Notes under the pieces: generated by a model
What the model was told of the DNA's origin: nothing
Seen by the model: only the letters and a program-made list of their open reading frames with translations
Database searches by the model: none
Program-made: the position numbers and the translations under genes
Shown here: positions 17,078 through 27,000 of the stretch, piece after piece
Position numbering within the stretch: position 1 is the first letter of the stretch
Layout of the letters: every line of letters begins with the position of its first letter
Source of the DNA: Arthrobacter_E sp041360795
GTDB lineage: Bacteria; Actinomycetota; Actinomycetes; Actinomycetales; Micrococcaceae
Direction of reading: 5' to 3'
DNA: 64,000 bases
NCBI RefSeq assembly: GCF_041360795.1
Contig: NZ_JBFUPW010000001.1
Coordinates: forward strand, 1,054,001-1,118,000

Positions 17078-17348
17078 AAAGCTTCGACCCGGCCATCACC
17101 GGTGAGCTTCCGGAAGAAATCCCGTCCCGGCGGCGTCGTGCGCCAGGAGCAGCGGGAGAGTAGAACCGGACGGTCGTGCCCGTCACAGCGCACCAATGAG
17201 CGGTCGTCCCTCCGCAGCAGCGGGAGGACGGCAAGCGGGGTGGTACCGCGCCACCTGTCCCCAGCGGCAGGGAAGCGTCCTCGCGCAGTCGCACCGTGCC
17301 CCTGCGGGCACAGCGCGCCGACACGCAGCGAAACGCCAGGATGCCACA
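17078..17348 (+). promoter_or_regulatory. T-box riboswitch of ileS, ultrashort Stem I type
   Basis: The T-box sequence GCGGGGTGGTACCGCG lies at 17234-17249 with the UGGU bulge that would pair the tRNA acceptor end. A very short Stem I (CCGG...CCGG, 17089-17102) holds ATC at 17095-17097 as the specifier, the isoleucine codon. The linker GAGTAGAACCGGACGG is typical of the class. The hairpin GTGCCC/GGGCAC (17296-17311) and an AGGA near 17338-17341 fit translational control of the GTG start. TAAACT at 17066-17071 is the likely -10. No U-tract terminator is seen. Actinobacterial ileS T-boxes of this kind act on translation. Confidence 0.9.
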
Positions 17349-20300
17349 GTGACCATCTACCCCAAGGTCTCCTCCAGCGAGGACCGCACCGTCTCCGCCT
17401 CCGTCCGCTTCCCCGAGATCGAGAAGCGGATCCTCAAGTACTGGGATGAGGACGGCACCTTCCAGGCCAGTATCGACCAGCGGGACGCCGGAGTCGATGG
17501 CAGCAACGAGTTCGTCTTCTACGACGGTCCTCCCTTCGCCAACGGCCTGCCGCACTACGGCCACCTCCTCACCGGTTATGCCAAGGACCTCGTCGGCCGC
17601 TACCAGACGCAGCGCGGCAAGCGCGTGGAGCGCCGCTTCGGCTGGGACACGCACGGCCTGCCCGCCGAGCTGGAGGCCATGAAGCAGCTGGGCATGACCG
17701 ACAAGACCCAGATCGCCGCCATGGGCATCGACAAGTTCAACGACGCCTGCCGCGCCTCCGTGATGAAGTACGCGGACGAGTGGAAGGACTATGTCCGCGC
17801 TCAGGCCCGCTGGGTCGACTTCGAGCACGACTACAAGACGCTCAACGTCGAGTACATGGAGTCCGTCATCTGGGCCTTCAAGCAGCTCCACGAGATGGGC
17901 CTGACGTACAACGGCTACCGCGTCCTCCCGTACTGCTGGAAGGACGAGACGCCGCTGTCCAACCATGAACTCCGCATGGATGACGACGTCTACAAGAACC
18001 GCCAGGACCAGACCGTCACCGTCACCTTCCCGCTCATCGCGGGGGAGAACCCGCTGTCCCGCGACCTCGAAGGTGTCCTCGCCCTCGCCTGGACCACCAC
18101 CCCCTGGACGCTGCCCACGAACGCCGCTCTCGCGGTCGGGCCGGAGATCCAGTACGCCGTCGTGCCGATGGGTCCGAACGGCGTCAAGGCCTCCGACGTC
18201 CCCGAGGGCTCCCGTTTCCTGATCGCCCAGGACCTCCTGGCCGGCTACGCCAAGGACCTGGGATACGACGACGCCGCTGCCGCCGCCGAGGCGGTCACCG
18301 CCACCTACGCGGGCGCCCAGCTCGAGGGCATCGGCTACCAGCGCCTCTGGGACGACTTCGCCGACGCCGAGAAGTACGGCACCGAGAACGCCTGGCGCAT
18401 CCTCGTGGCCGACTACGTCACCACCACCGACGGCACCGGTCTGGTCCACCAGGCTCCCGCCTACGGTGAGGACGACCAGAAGGTCTGTGAAGCAGCCGGG
18501 ATCCCCGTCGTGCTGTCCGTGGACGAGGGCGCCAAGTTCCTGCCGCTGTTCAAGCACGGTGAGCTGGCCGACATCGCCGGGTTGCAGGTCTTCGAAGCCA
18601 ACAAGCCGATCACGCAGCATCTCAAGGCTCAGGGCCGTCTGGTCCGCCAGGCGAGCTACGAGCACAGCTACCCGCACTGCTGGCGCTGCCGCAACCCCCT
18701 GATCTACCGCGCCGTGTCCTCCTGGTACGTCTCCGTGACGACCTTCAAGGAGCGCATGGTCGAGCTCAACCAGGAGATCAACTGGATCCCGGGCAACGTC
18801 AAGGACGGCCAGTTCGGCAAGTGGCTCGAGAACGCCCGCGACTGGTCGATCTCCCGCAACCGCTTCTGGGGCAGCCCCATCCCGGTCTGGGAATGCGATG
18901 GCGAGGAGTGCGAGCACCGCGAGGTCTACGGCTCCCTGGCCGAGATGCAGGCGGCTTTCGGCCGGCTGCCCGTCAACCACCAGGGCGAGACCGATCTGCA
19001 CCGTCCCTTCATCGACGAGCTGACGCGCGTCCACGAAGGCTGCGGCGGAACACTGCGCCGCGTGGAGGACGTGCTCGACGTCTGGTTCGACTCCGGCTCG
19101 ATGCCGTACGGCCAGGTGCACTACCCGTTCGAGAACGAAGAGTGGTTCAACACCCATAACCCGGCGGACTTCATCGTCGAGTACATCGGGCAGACCCGCG
19201 GCTGGTTCTACATGCTGCACATCCTGTCCACCGCGCTCTTCGACCGCCCGGCGTTCCGCAACGTCATCAGCCATGGCATCGTGCTGGGCTCCGACGGGCA
19301 GAAGATGTCCAAGAGCCTGCGCAACTATCCGGACGTGTCCGAGGTCCTTGATCGCGACGGTTCCGACGCCATGCGCTGGTTCCTCATGTCCAGCCCGATC
19401 CTGCGCGGTGGCAACCTGGTGGTCACCGAGCAGGGCATCCGCGACGGCGTGCGCCAGGTGCTGCTCCCGCTGTGGAACGTGTACAGCTTCTTCTCGCTCT
19501 ACACCAACACTGCGAACGGCGGACAGGGCTACGAGGCGAAGCTCCGCTACGACGGCTACAGCGACGAGCTGGACCGTTACCTTCTCGCCAACACCGGCGC
19601 CTTGGTGACGACCGTCCGGGAATCGCTGGACTCGTACGACATCTCCGATGCGTGCGACGCCCTGCGCGAGTACCTGGACATGCTCACCAACTGGTACGTG
19701 CGCCGCAGCCGCCAGCGCTTCTTCGACGAGAACACGGATGCCTTCGACGCCCTCTACACGGCCCTCGAGACCGTGACTCGCGCCGCCGCGCCGCTCCTGC
19801 CCCTCGTGGCGGAAGAGATCTGGCGCGGCCTCACCGGCGGCCGGTCCGTGCACCTCACGGACTACCCGGACGCCGCGCTGTTCCCGCAGGACGAAGAGCT
19901 GGTCGCGGCCATGGACCGTGTGCAGCAGATCTGCTCCACGGGATCCTCGCTGCGGAAGGCCGCCAAGCTGCGCGTGCGCCTGCCGCTGCAGGAGCTGACC
20001 GTCGTGGCGCCCGGTGGAGCGTCTCTGGAGGCCTTCGCCGGCGTCGTCGCCGATGAGCTGAACGTCCGCAAGGTCCGCGTCCTGGATGCCGAATCGGCCT
20101 CCCCGGAGGAGTTCGGCATCGAGCAGAAGCTCGTGGTCAACGCCCGTGCCGCCGGCCCGCGCCTCGGCAAGAACGTCCAGCTGGCCATCAAGGCGAGCAA
20201 GTCGGGCGATTGGTCCGTGGGCGACGACGGCGTGGTGACCGCGGGCGGGCTCGCCCTCGAGCCGCACGAGTACGCCCTGGAGACCGTGGTGGCCGAGTCG

Positions 20301-20609
20301 GAGGACGCGGGCTCCCGCGCCGCCGCGGTCCTGCCCGGCGGTGGCTTCGTGGTGCTCAACACCGAGGTGACGCCGGAGCTGGAGGCCGAAGGCGTGGCCC
20401 GTGACATGGTCCGCGCCATCCAGCAGGCCCGCAAGGACGCCGGGCTCGAGGTCTCCGACCGGATCCGCACCCGCATCGGCGCCGATCTGGCGACCGTGGA
20501 CGCCCTCGAGGCGCACCGCGAACTGGTCAAGGGTGAGACCCTGAGCCTGGAGCTCGACCTGGCGACCGCAGATGAGCCGACCGTGATCGTGGAGAAGGTG
20601 GAAGCATGA
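17349..20609 (+). CDS. ileS: Isoleucine--tRNA ligase (eukaryote-like type)
   Basis: A 1086-residue class I synthetase charging tRNA-Ile. The HIGH-type motif is HYGH at 69-72 (PPFANGLPHYGHLL) and KMSKS is near residue 653 (GQKMSKSLRNYP). GLPHYGHL and the length put it in the eukaryote-like type 2 IleS, typical of actinobacteria and associated with low mupirocin sensitivity. The GTG at 17349 is chosen because the protein family starts there and AGGA lies 7 nt upstream; an in-frame ATG at 17196 falls inside the T-box leader. Its stop overlaps the folC start (ATGA). Confidence 0.96.
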   Translation: MTIYPKVSSSEDRTVSASVRFPEIEKRILKYWDEDGTFQASIDQRDAGVDGSNEFVFYDGPPFANGLPHYGHLLTGYAKDLVGRYQTQRGKRVERRFGWDTHGLPAELEAMKQLGMTDKTQIAAMGIDKFNDACRASVMKYADEWKDYVRAQARWVDFEHDYKTLNVEYMESVIWAFKQLHEMGLTYNGYRVLPYCWKDETPLSNHELRMDDDVYKNRQDQTVTVTFPLIAGENPLSRDLEGVLALAWTTTPWTLPTNAALAVGPEIQYAVVPMGPNGVKASDVPEGSRFLIAQDLLAGYAKDLGYDDAAAAAEAVTATYAGAQLEGIGYQRLWDDFADAEKYGTENAWRILVADYVTTTDGTGLVHQAPAYGEDDQKVCEAAGIPVVLSVDEGAKFLPLFKHGELADIAGLQVFEANKPITQHLKAQGRLVRQASYEHSYPHCWRCRNPLIYRAVSSWYVSVTTFKERMVELNQEINWIPGNVKDGQFGKWLENARDWSISRNRFWGSPIPVWECDGEECEHREVYGSLAEMQAAFGRLPVNHQGETDLHRPFIDELTRVHEGCGGTLRRVEDVLDVWFDSGSMPYGQVHYPFENEEWFNTHNPADFIVEYIGQTRGWFYMLHILSTALFDRPAFRNVISHGIVLGSDGQKMSKSLRNYPDVSEVLDRDGSDAMRWFLMSSPILRGGNLVVTEQGIRDGVRQVLLPLWNVYSFFSLYTNTANGGQGYEAKLRYDGYSDELDRYLLANTGALVTTVRESLDSYDISDACDALREYLDMLTNWYVRRSRQRFFDENTDAFDALYTALETVTRAAAPLLPLVAEEIWRGLTGGRSVHLTDYPDAALFPQDEELVAAMDRVQQICSTGSSLRKAAKLRVRLPLQELTVVAPGGASLEAFAGVVADELNVRKVRVLDAESASPEEFGIEQKLVVNARAAGPRLGKNVQLAIKASKSGDWSVGDDGVVTAGGLALEPHEYALETVVAESEDAGSRAAAVLPGGGFVVLNTEVTPELEAEGVARDMVRAIQQARKDAGLEVSDRIRTRIGADLATVDALEAHRELVKGETLSLELDLATADEPTVIVEKVEA

Positions 20610-21967
20610 GCGACGAATTCTCGGTGGAGAGCGTTTACGCCGAACTGCTGGGGCGTGCTCCGGAGAACAAGATGGAGCCGCGCCTGGCCCCGCTGTTCCG
20701 GGCGATGGAGGTGCTGGGCGAGCCGAACAAGGCGTGCCCCATCATCCACATCACCGGGACCAATGGGAAGACCAGCACGGCCCGCATGATCGAGCAGGGC
20801 CTGATCGCCCACGGGCTCAGCACCGGCCGGTACACCAGCCCGCACCTGTCCAAGGTGACCGAGCGCATCAGCATCAACGGTGAGCCGGTCAGCGACGAGA
20901 CGTTCGTGCGGATCTGGGATGAGATCCGTCCGTACCTCGCGATCGTCGACGCCGAGCTGGAAGCGGATGATCAGCCGCGCCTGACGTACTTCGAGTGCCT
21001 GACCATCCTGGGCTACGCGGTCTTCGCAGACCAGCCCGTGGACGTCGCGGTCATCGAGGTGGGCCTGGGCGGCATCACCGACGCCACCAATGTGGGCGAC
21101 GGCGCGGTCTCCGTGGTGACCCCGATCTCCCTGGACCACACCGATCTGCTGGGTGACACCACGGGCGAGATCGCCGTGGAGAAGGCCGGGATCATCAAGC
21201 CCGGCGGTTTCCTGGTCAGCGCCGTCCAGCCGCGGGACGCGGCTCAGGTGCTCCTGGAGAAGGCCCAGGAAGTGGGCGTGCCGTTCCGTTTCGAAGGCGT
21301 CGAGTTCGGTGTGGAATCCCGCGCCGTGGCCGTCGGCGGGCAGATGCTCGACATCCAGGGCCTGGCCGGCCGCTACGACGAGGTCTTCCTCCCGCTGCAC
21401 GGCGCCCACCAGGCGGAGAACGCGGCTGTGGCCGTGGCCGCGCTGGAGGCGTTCTTCGGCGGGGGAGAGCGTGAGCTCGATCCCGGGGTGCTGCGCGAGG
21501 CGTTCCTCAACGTCACCTCGCCCGGTCGCCTCGAGGTGGTCCGCACCGCTCCGACCATCATCGTGGACGCGGCGCACAACCCGGACGGCATCCGCGCCTC
21601 CGCCGAAGCGATCCAGGAGTCCTTCAGCTTCAGCAAGCTCGTCGTGGTTCTGGGCGTCCTTCAGGAGAAGGACGCCGCCGAGATCCTCAACCAGCTCAAG
21701 GAGTCCCTGGGCGACCTGGCGGAGGAGATCTGCCTGACCCAGTCCACCTCGCCGCGCGCCATCCCTGCCGCGGAGCTGGCTGAGCTGGCCGTGGATCTGG
21801 GATGGGGCGAGGAGAACGTCCACATCTCCGAGAAGCTCGACGACGCCATCGAATGGGCCGTGGCCCGCTCCGAGGCGAACGATGACCTGAGCGGAGGGGT
21901 CCTCATCACCGGTTCGATCACCGTGGTGGCGGAGGCCCGCATCCTGCTCCAGGCCAAGGGGGCATGA
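20606..21967 (+). CDS. folC: Bifunctional dihydrofolate synthase/folylpolyglutamate synthase
   Basis: A 453-residue Mur-ligase-fold enzyme. It adds glutamate to dihydropteroate and extends the polyglutamate tail of folates. The P-loop HITGTNGKTST lies near residues 48-58, the Omega-loop region YTSPHL near 73-78, and IIVDAAHNPDG starts the C-terminal domain near 312. The ATG overlaps the ileS stop and its own stop overlaps the next start, so the three genes are translationally coupled. The ileS T-box therefore probably also affects folate enzyme supply. Confidence 0.95.
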   Translation: MSDEFSVESVYAELLGRAPENKMEPRLAPLFRAMEVLGEPNKACPIIHITGTNGKTSTARMIEQGLIAHGLSTGRYTSPHLSKVTERISINGEPVSDETFVRIWDEIRPYLAIVDAELEADDQPRLTYFECLTILGYAVFADQPVDVAVIEVGLGGITDATNVGDGAVSVVTPISLDHTDLLGDTTGEIAVEKAGIIKPGGFLVSAVQPRDAAQVLLEKAQEVGVPFRFEGVEFGVESRAVAVGGQMLDIQGLAGRYDEVFLPLHGAHQAENAAVAVAALEAFFGGGERELDPGVLREAFLNVTSPGRLEVVRTAPTIIVDAAHNPDGIRASAEAIQESFSFSKLVVVLGVLQEKDAAEILNQLKESLGDLAEEICLTQSTSPRAIPAAELAELAVDLGWGEENVHISEKLDDAIEWAVARSEANDDLSGGVLITGSITVVAEARILLQAKGA

Positions 21968-22407
21968 GCATGGCGAAACTGACCCGCGCGCAGCGGGAAT
22001 GGCGTCCCGGGACCCCGAAGAAGGCCCGCTCGACCAAGGTCACGTTCGCCTCGACCGTGCTGGTGCTCGAAGCGTTCGTGATGTTCTTCGCCGCGCTGGT
22101 GGTCTTCGGCCTCCGCAAAAGCGAGCCGATCGCCCCGGTGCTCCTGGGTGTCGGCATCGGCCTGGCCGTCCTCATGGTGCTCTCCTGCGCTTTCCTGCAG
22201 AAGAAGTGGGGCTACGGCCTGGGCTGGGGCATCCAGCTGCTGCTGATCCTCACGGGCTTCCTGGAATCCACCATGTTCGTGATCGGCATCCTGTTCGCCA
22301 TCACGTGGTGGTACGGACTCCGGGCCGGCGGGCGGATCGACCGGGAGCAGCGTCAACGCGCCGCCGAGCAGGCCCGCTGGGAAGCCGAGCACCCGGACGA
22401 GGCCTGA
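21964..22407 (+). CDS. DUF4233 membrane protein
   Basis: A 147-residue integral membrane protein with about four hydrophobic segments after a basic N-terminus (KLTRAQREWRPGTPKKARSTK) and a charged cytoplasmic tail rich in Arg and Glu. It belongs to DUF4233, a family that accompanies folC in many actinobacteria. Function unknown. The ATG overlaps the folC TGA; an ATG two codons later is an alternative. Confidence 0.82.
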   Translation: MSMAKLTRAQREWRPGTPKKARSTKVTFASTVLVLEAFVMFFAALVVFGLRKSEPIAPVLLGVGIGLAVLMVLSCAFLQKKWGYGLGWGIQLLLILTGFLESTMFVIGILFAITWWYGLRAGGRIDREQRQRAAEQARWEAEHPDEA

Positions 22408-22480
22408 ACCGCCGTCGTCGGGCGGCCCGGCCACAACCTAGAATCGTTACGGAACCAACCACCTCTTTTTGGGAGCAGTA

Positions 22481-22894
22481 GTGAGCATTGAGCGCACCCT
22501 CGTCCTCGTCAAGCCTGACGGCGTCCAGCGGCAGCTGACCGGGGCCATTCTGGCCCGCATCGAAGCCAAGGGCTACACCCTGGCCGCCTTGAAGAAGCTC
22601 GACGCCGGCCGCGAGCTGCTGGAGCAGCACTATGCGGAGCACGAAGGCAAGCCCTTCTACGAACCGCTGCTCGAGTTCATGCAGTCCGGCCCGGTCGTGG
22701 CGGCCATCGTCGAGGGCGACCGCGTGATCGAGGGCTTCCGTTCTCTTGCCGGGACCACGGACCCCACCACGGCCGCCCCGGGCACCATCCGCGGCGACTT
22801 CGGCCGCGACTGGGGTGTCGCGGTCCAGCAGAACCTCGTGCACGGCTCCGACTCGGTCGAGTCCGCCGAGCGTGAGATCGCCATCTGGTTCTGA
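22481..22894 (+). CDS. ndk: Nucleoside-diphosphate kinase
   Basis: A 137-residue enzyme that moves the gamma-phosphate from ATP to other nucleoside diphosphates. The family start MSIERTLVLVKPDGVQR is intact, and the phosphorylated active-site residue is His121 in NLVHGSDS. GTG 22481 is preferred to an in-frame GTG at 22469 because it gives the conserved N-terminus and follows GGGAGCA. It lies 73 nt after the DUF4233 gene and may belong to the same transcript. The terminator hairpin is at 22916-22947. Confidence 0.96.
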   Translation: MSIERTLVLVKPDGVQRQLTGAILARIEAKGYTLAALKKLDAGRELLEQHYAEHEGKPFYEPLLEFMQSGPVVAAIVEGDRVIEGFRSLAGTTDPTTAAPGTIRGDFGRDWGVAVQQNLVHGSDSVESAEREIAIWF

Positions 22895-22915
22895 GAACGT
22901 CGGCCTTAAAGCACC

Positions 22916-22947
22916 ATGCCGGTCCAGGAACTCTCCTGGACCGGCAT
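22916..22947. terminator. Bidirectional terminator between ndk and the VKOR gene
   Basis: A perfect 13-bp stem (22916-22928 with 22935-22947) with a 6-nt loop, placed between two convergent genes. Confidence 0.75.
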
Positions 22948-22962
22948 TGCTGTCTCCGGGAC

Positions 22963-23604
22963 TCACATGGTGGAGCCGAAGAAGACCCCGCTGAAGCGGA
23001 TCAGGATCGAGGCGATCACGCCGATGTAGAGCAGCGCCACGAGCGGCCAGGCGAAATCGCCCACGGACCTCCGGAACTTCTCCGGGACGGGGATGACCCC
23101 GTGGACGATGTTCCGCACCGTGACCCACACGAACATGGGGATCATCATGGCCCAGACGATCATGCAGAACGGGCACAGGATGCCGATAGAGTAGAGGGCC
23201 TGGGACCACAGCCAGCAGACGAACGCGAAGCCGAGGGTCACACCCGTCTGGAGGCCGAGCCAGTACCAGCGTGCGAAACGGGCGCCGGAAAGCAAAGCCA
23301 TGGCGGTCGTGATGATGACCGGGAACGCCACGATGCCGATGAACATGTTCGGGAATCCGAACACGGAGCTCTGCGCGGTCTGCATGACCTGGCCACAGGA
23401 GATCCACGGGTTGATGTCGCAGATGGTGGCGTGGTTCTTGTCCTGCAGCACTTCCAGCTTCTCGATGACGAGCCACCATGACGCGATGAAGCCGACGACG
23501 CCGGTCACGAGCAGGAGCCACGCGAAAGGCCGGTGCCGGGTCATGAGGGGAAGCGCCTTCTCATCCTGGTGCTGGGTGGGAGTGCCTCCCGCGGCGGTAC
23601 TCAT
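22963..23604 (-). CDS. Vitamin K epoxide reductase (VKOR) family protein
   Basis: A 213-residue membrane protein with four to five transmembrane segments. It probably reoxidises a periplasm-side DsbA-like partner and passes electrons to menaquinone. The active-site pair is C144-P-F-C147 (GILCPFC) and the loop cysteines are C62 and C70 (ICDINPWISC), the standard bacterial VKOR set. The ATG at 23604 has AAAGGA upstream. A longer open frame upstream is low-complexity antisense of rne and was not used. No fused thioredoxin domain is present. Confidence 0.88.
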   Translation of the reverse strand: MSTAAGGTPTQHQDEKALPLMTRHRPFAWLLLVTGVVGFIASWWLVIEKLEVLQDKNHATICDINPWISCGQVMQTAQSSVFGFPNMFIGIVAFPVIITTAMALLSGARFARWYWLGLQTGVTLGFAFVCWLWSQALYSIGILCPFCMIVWAMMIPMFVWVTVRNIVHGVIPVPEKFRRSVGDFAWPLVALLYIGVIASILIRFSGVFFGSTM

Positions 23605-24061
23605 GCGCTGGCGTGTCCTTTCGATAAGACCGGTATGCCGCCGATTGTAACCATGGGACCTCCGGAAAAACTCCGAGCACTGCGCCACGGTGCGGGAAAG
23701 CCCGTTCTCGGGCTTTTGTGGGATGATGGGTACGGCTGGGCCCGGTCCACACCCGGAGCCCTGGCCCAGTGTGATGCCCGCAAGATCCACGTGATGCGTC
23801 GGGTGCCCGATCACCGGAGGGATGCTTCGTCGCTTCCCGCCCCGGAACCAGGCGCCCTGAAGCCACTGTGGCACCTGGCCGTAGTCCTTACGGCGGGTTC
23901 CAGGCTCCATTGGCCCGAGCCGGCCGTAGTCCTCGCGTTGTGCAGAGGCACGCAGCCGCCGGGTACCTACTGACTTTCGTCGGTGCCCGAGGGTGCTGAC
24001 TTCGTGAAACGCCTCGCGCGGGACCGGGTGTGGGGGCTCCCGTCGGGCGGGAATGTTGACC
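23605..24061 (+). other. Gap upstream of rne: likely long 5' leader
   Basis: No credible gene lies in these 457 nt between the divergent VKOR gene and rne. Seen: a terminator-like hairpin AAAGCCCG-TTCT-CGGGCTTT plus T at 23697-23717, and a 12-nt direct repeat GGCCGTAGTCCT at 23877-23888 and 23922-23933. If rne is transcribed from near the VKOR gene, this would be a long structured leader, as known for autoregulated RNase E genes in other bacteria. The promoter is not clear. Confidence 0.45.
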
Positions 24062-27000
24062 ATGGATTCCGAAAATCTCCCCGCAGGGGAAGCAACGAAC
24101 GCAGAACAGAACTCCACGGAGGCGGTGAAGAAGCCCGCCAGGTCGCGACGCCGTATCGCGTCCGCCCCTGCCGGCGCACCGACTCCGGTGGCCGAGACTC
24201 CGGCCGCACCTGAAGCCCCCGCGGCTGACGCCGGGGAAGCCCCCGCGAAGACCACCACGCGTCGTCGTCCGTCCCGGGCGAAGGCCGCCGTCGCGGAAGA
24301 GTCCGCCCCGGCTGCACCGGCAGCAGAGCCCGCCGCCGCGAGCACTGAAGCGCCGGCGAAGGCGCCTGCCCGCAAACGCGCGCCCCGCAAGGCCACCGCT
24401 CCGACCGCGTCGCCGGAGCCCCGCGCCGAGGCCGAGACGGCTCCGGCGGTCGTGGAAGCCCCGGCCGCTGAAGCTCCCAAGACGTCCACCCGTAAGGCGC
24501 CCGCTCGCCGCCGCAAGGCAGCCGACGCCGCGGCCGCGGAGCCCCGGCAGCCTGAGGCCGCTGCCGCCCCGGCCGTGGAGAACGTGGCGGCCGAGACGGT
24601 GGCCGCTGAGGCTCCGGCGCAGGTCACGAACCAGCAGGACACGAGCCGGCAGGACGCCAATAGCCAGGGCTCGCGGTCGTCGCGTGGCCGCCAGCAGGCC
24701 GACCGGTCCAAGGGTGCTCGCGCCGAAGGCGGTCGCCCCCAGAATTCCCGGAGCCGAAACGCCCGTTCGCAGAACGCCTCCGCGGCCGCCACGGATCGCG
24801 CCGCCGAACGGCAGCCCGCCGCTCCGGCAGCCGAGGAGACGGCCGCGCCGGTCCGCCGTCGCCGGGTGAGCAAGTACAAGGCGGCGCCGCAGGCGGTCGA
24901 GGCCGAGGTCACCGAGCCGGCCGAGTCCGCTCAGGAGTCCGGTGCCCCCGCGCAGGCCACGGAGCCGGCCGAGGCCGTGCGGATCGTCGCCCCCGAGCCG
25001 GTGCCCGCCGAGGAGACTGCCCCTGCCGAGACTGCCCCTGCCGAGAAAGCCGCGGAGCCTGCCGCCGCGGTCGAGGCCTCCACGGACGCCGTCACTGAGG
25101 AGTCGGCCGAGGAGACCTCCTCGGTCTCCGGCCTCTTCCTGGCCCCCGCAGATGTGACGTCCGTGCTCTTCCACGCCCCTGATCTGTCGCTGGCCTTCCC
25201 GGAAGGCGAGGAGACCGAGGACGGCGAGGATGAGGAGGACGAGGACGACTCCACCGAGGGCGCCGGCAGCCGCTCGCGCCGCCGTCGTCGCGGCCGTTCG
25301 CGTGGCCGCAGCGGCGAAGGCGCTGAGGAGGCGTCGCCGGCCGAAGAGGACACGGAGGAGAGCGACGGCGTGACGTCGCGCCGCCGTCGTCGTCGCCGCC
25401 GGGGCGATCAGGACCTCGAACTGACCGGCGGCCTGGACGACGATCCGCCCAACACGGTCACCCGGGTCCGCGCGCCGCGCACGCCGTCGGAGACCGTCAG
25501 CAACAAGGTCACCAGTGTGAAGGGCTCCACCCGCCTGGAGGCCAAGAAGCAGCGCCGTCGTGAGTCCCGTGAGTCGGGCCGCCGTCGCCAGGTCATCACC
25601 GAGGCCGAGTTCCTGGCGCGCCGCGAGTCCGTGGACCGCCAGATGGTGGTCCGCCAGAAGGACGACCGCATCCAGATCGCCGTCCTCGAGGACGGCGTGC
25701 TCGCCGAGCACTTCGTCTCCAAGACCCAGCAGGACTCCCTGATCGGCAACGTGTACCTGGGCAAGGTCCAGAACGTGCTGCCGAGCATGGAAGCCGCCTT
25801 CGTCGACATCGGGCGCGGCCGCAACGCCGTGCTGTACGCGGGTGAGGTCAACTGGGACAGCGTGTCGCTGGAGGGCAAGCCGCGCCGCATCGAGAATGCG
25901 CTGAAGTCGGGCGACTCCGTGCTGGTCCAGGTCAGCAAGGACCCGATCGGCCACAAGGGCGCCCGCCTGACGAGCCAGATCTCCCTCCCGGGCCGCTACC
26001 TGGTGTACGTGCCGGGCGGTTCCATGACGGGCATCTCGCGCAAGCTGCCCGACGTCGAGCGCAACCGTCTCAAGCGCATCCTCAAGGACCGTCTGCCGGA
26101 GAACGCCGGCGTGATCGTCCGCACCGCGGCGGAAGGCGCCTCGGAGGAGGAGCTGACCAACGACATCAACCGTCTCCGCGCCCTCTGGGAGTCCATCGAG
26201 TCCCAGACCGGCTCCACCAAGGTCCTGGCCCCCGAGCTGCTCTACGGCGAGCCGGACCTGACCATCAAGGTGGTCCGTGACGTCTTCAACGAGGACTTCT
26301 CGAAGCTGATCGTCTCCGGCGAGGAGGCGTGGGACACCATCGAGGCCTACGTGACGTACGTGGCCCCGGATCTGGTGGGCCGCCTGGAGAAGTGGACCGA
26401 CGCGAAGGACATCTTCTCCGCGTGGCGCATCGACGAGCAGATCCACAAGGCGCTGGACCGCAAGGTCTTCCTGCCGTCCGGCGGTTCGCTCGTGATCGAC
26501 CGGACCGAGGCCATGACCGTGGTCGACGTCAACACCGGCAAGTTCACGGGCAGTGGCGGAAACCTGGAGGAGACCGTCACCAAGAACAACCTGGAGGCGG
26601 CCGAGGAGGTCGTGCGCCAGCTCCGCCTGCGGGACATCGGCGGCATCATCGTGATCGACTTCATCGACATGGTGCTCGAATCCAACCGCGACCTGGTGCT
26701 CCGCCGCCTGGTCGAGTGCCTGGGCCGTGACCGGACCAAGCACCAGGTGGCCGAGGTGACGTCGCTGGGTCTCGTCCAGATGACCCGCAAGCGGATGGGC
26801 ACCGGCCTCCTGGAGGTCTTCGGTGAGCAGTGTGAGCACTGTGCCGGCCGCGGCGTCATCACGCATGACGAGCCCCTGGACACCCGCCGTCCCACCGGCC
26901 ACTTCGAGCACCAGCACGGCGTGCGTCCGGAGACCCCGCAGCAGCCGAGCGCCCGATCGGAGCGCAAGCGCCGCCGTGGACGTTCCAGCGCTGCGACGGT

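Noticed and set aside
17196..17348. Upstream ATG start for ileS at 17196
   Set aside because: It lies inside the T-box; the added 51 residues are not part of the IleS family.
17010..20516. A minus-strand open frame of over 1100 codons opposite ileS
   Set aside because: Mirror of the ileS codon pattern; no start signal and no recognisable motif.
23605..24912. Extended N-terminus for the VKOR-family protein
   Set aside because: The extension is antisense to rne and low-complexity; the ATG at 23604 has a good ribosome-binding site.
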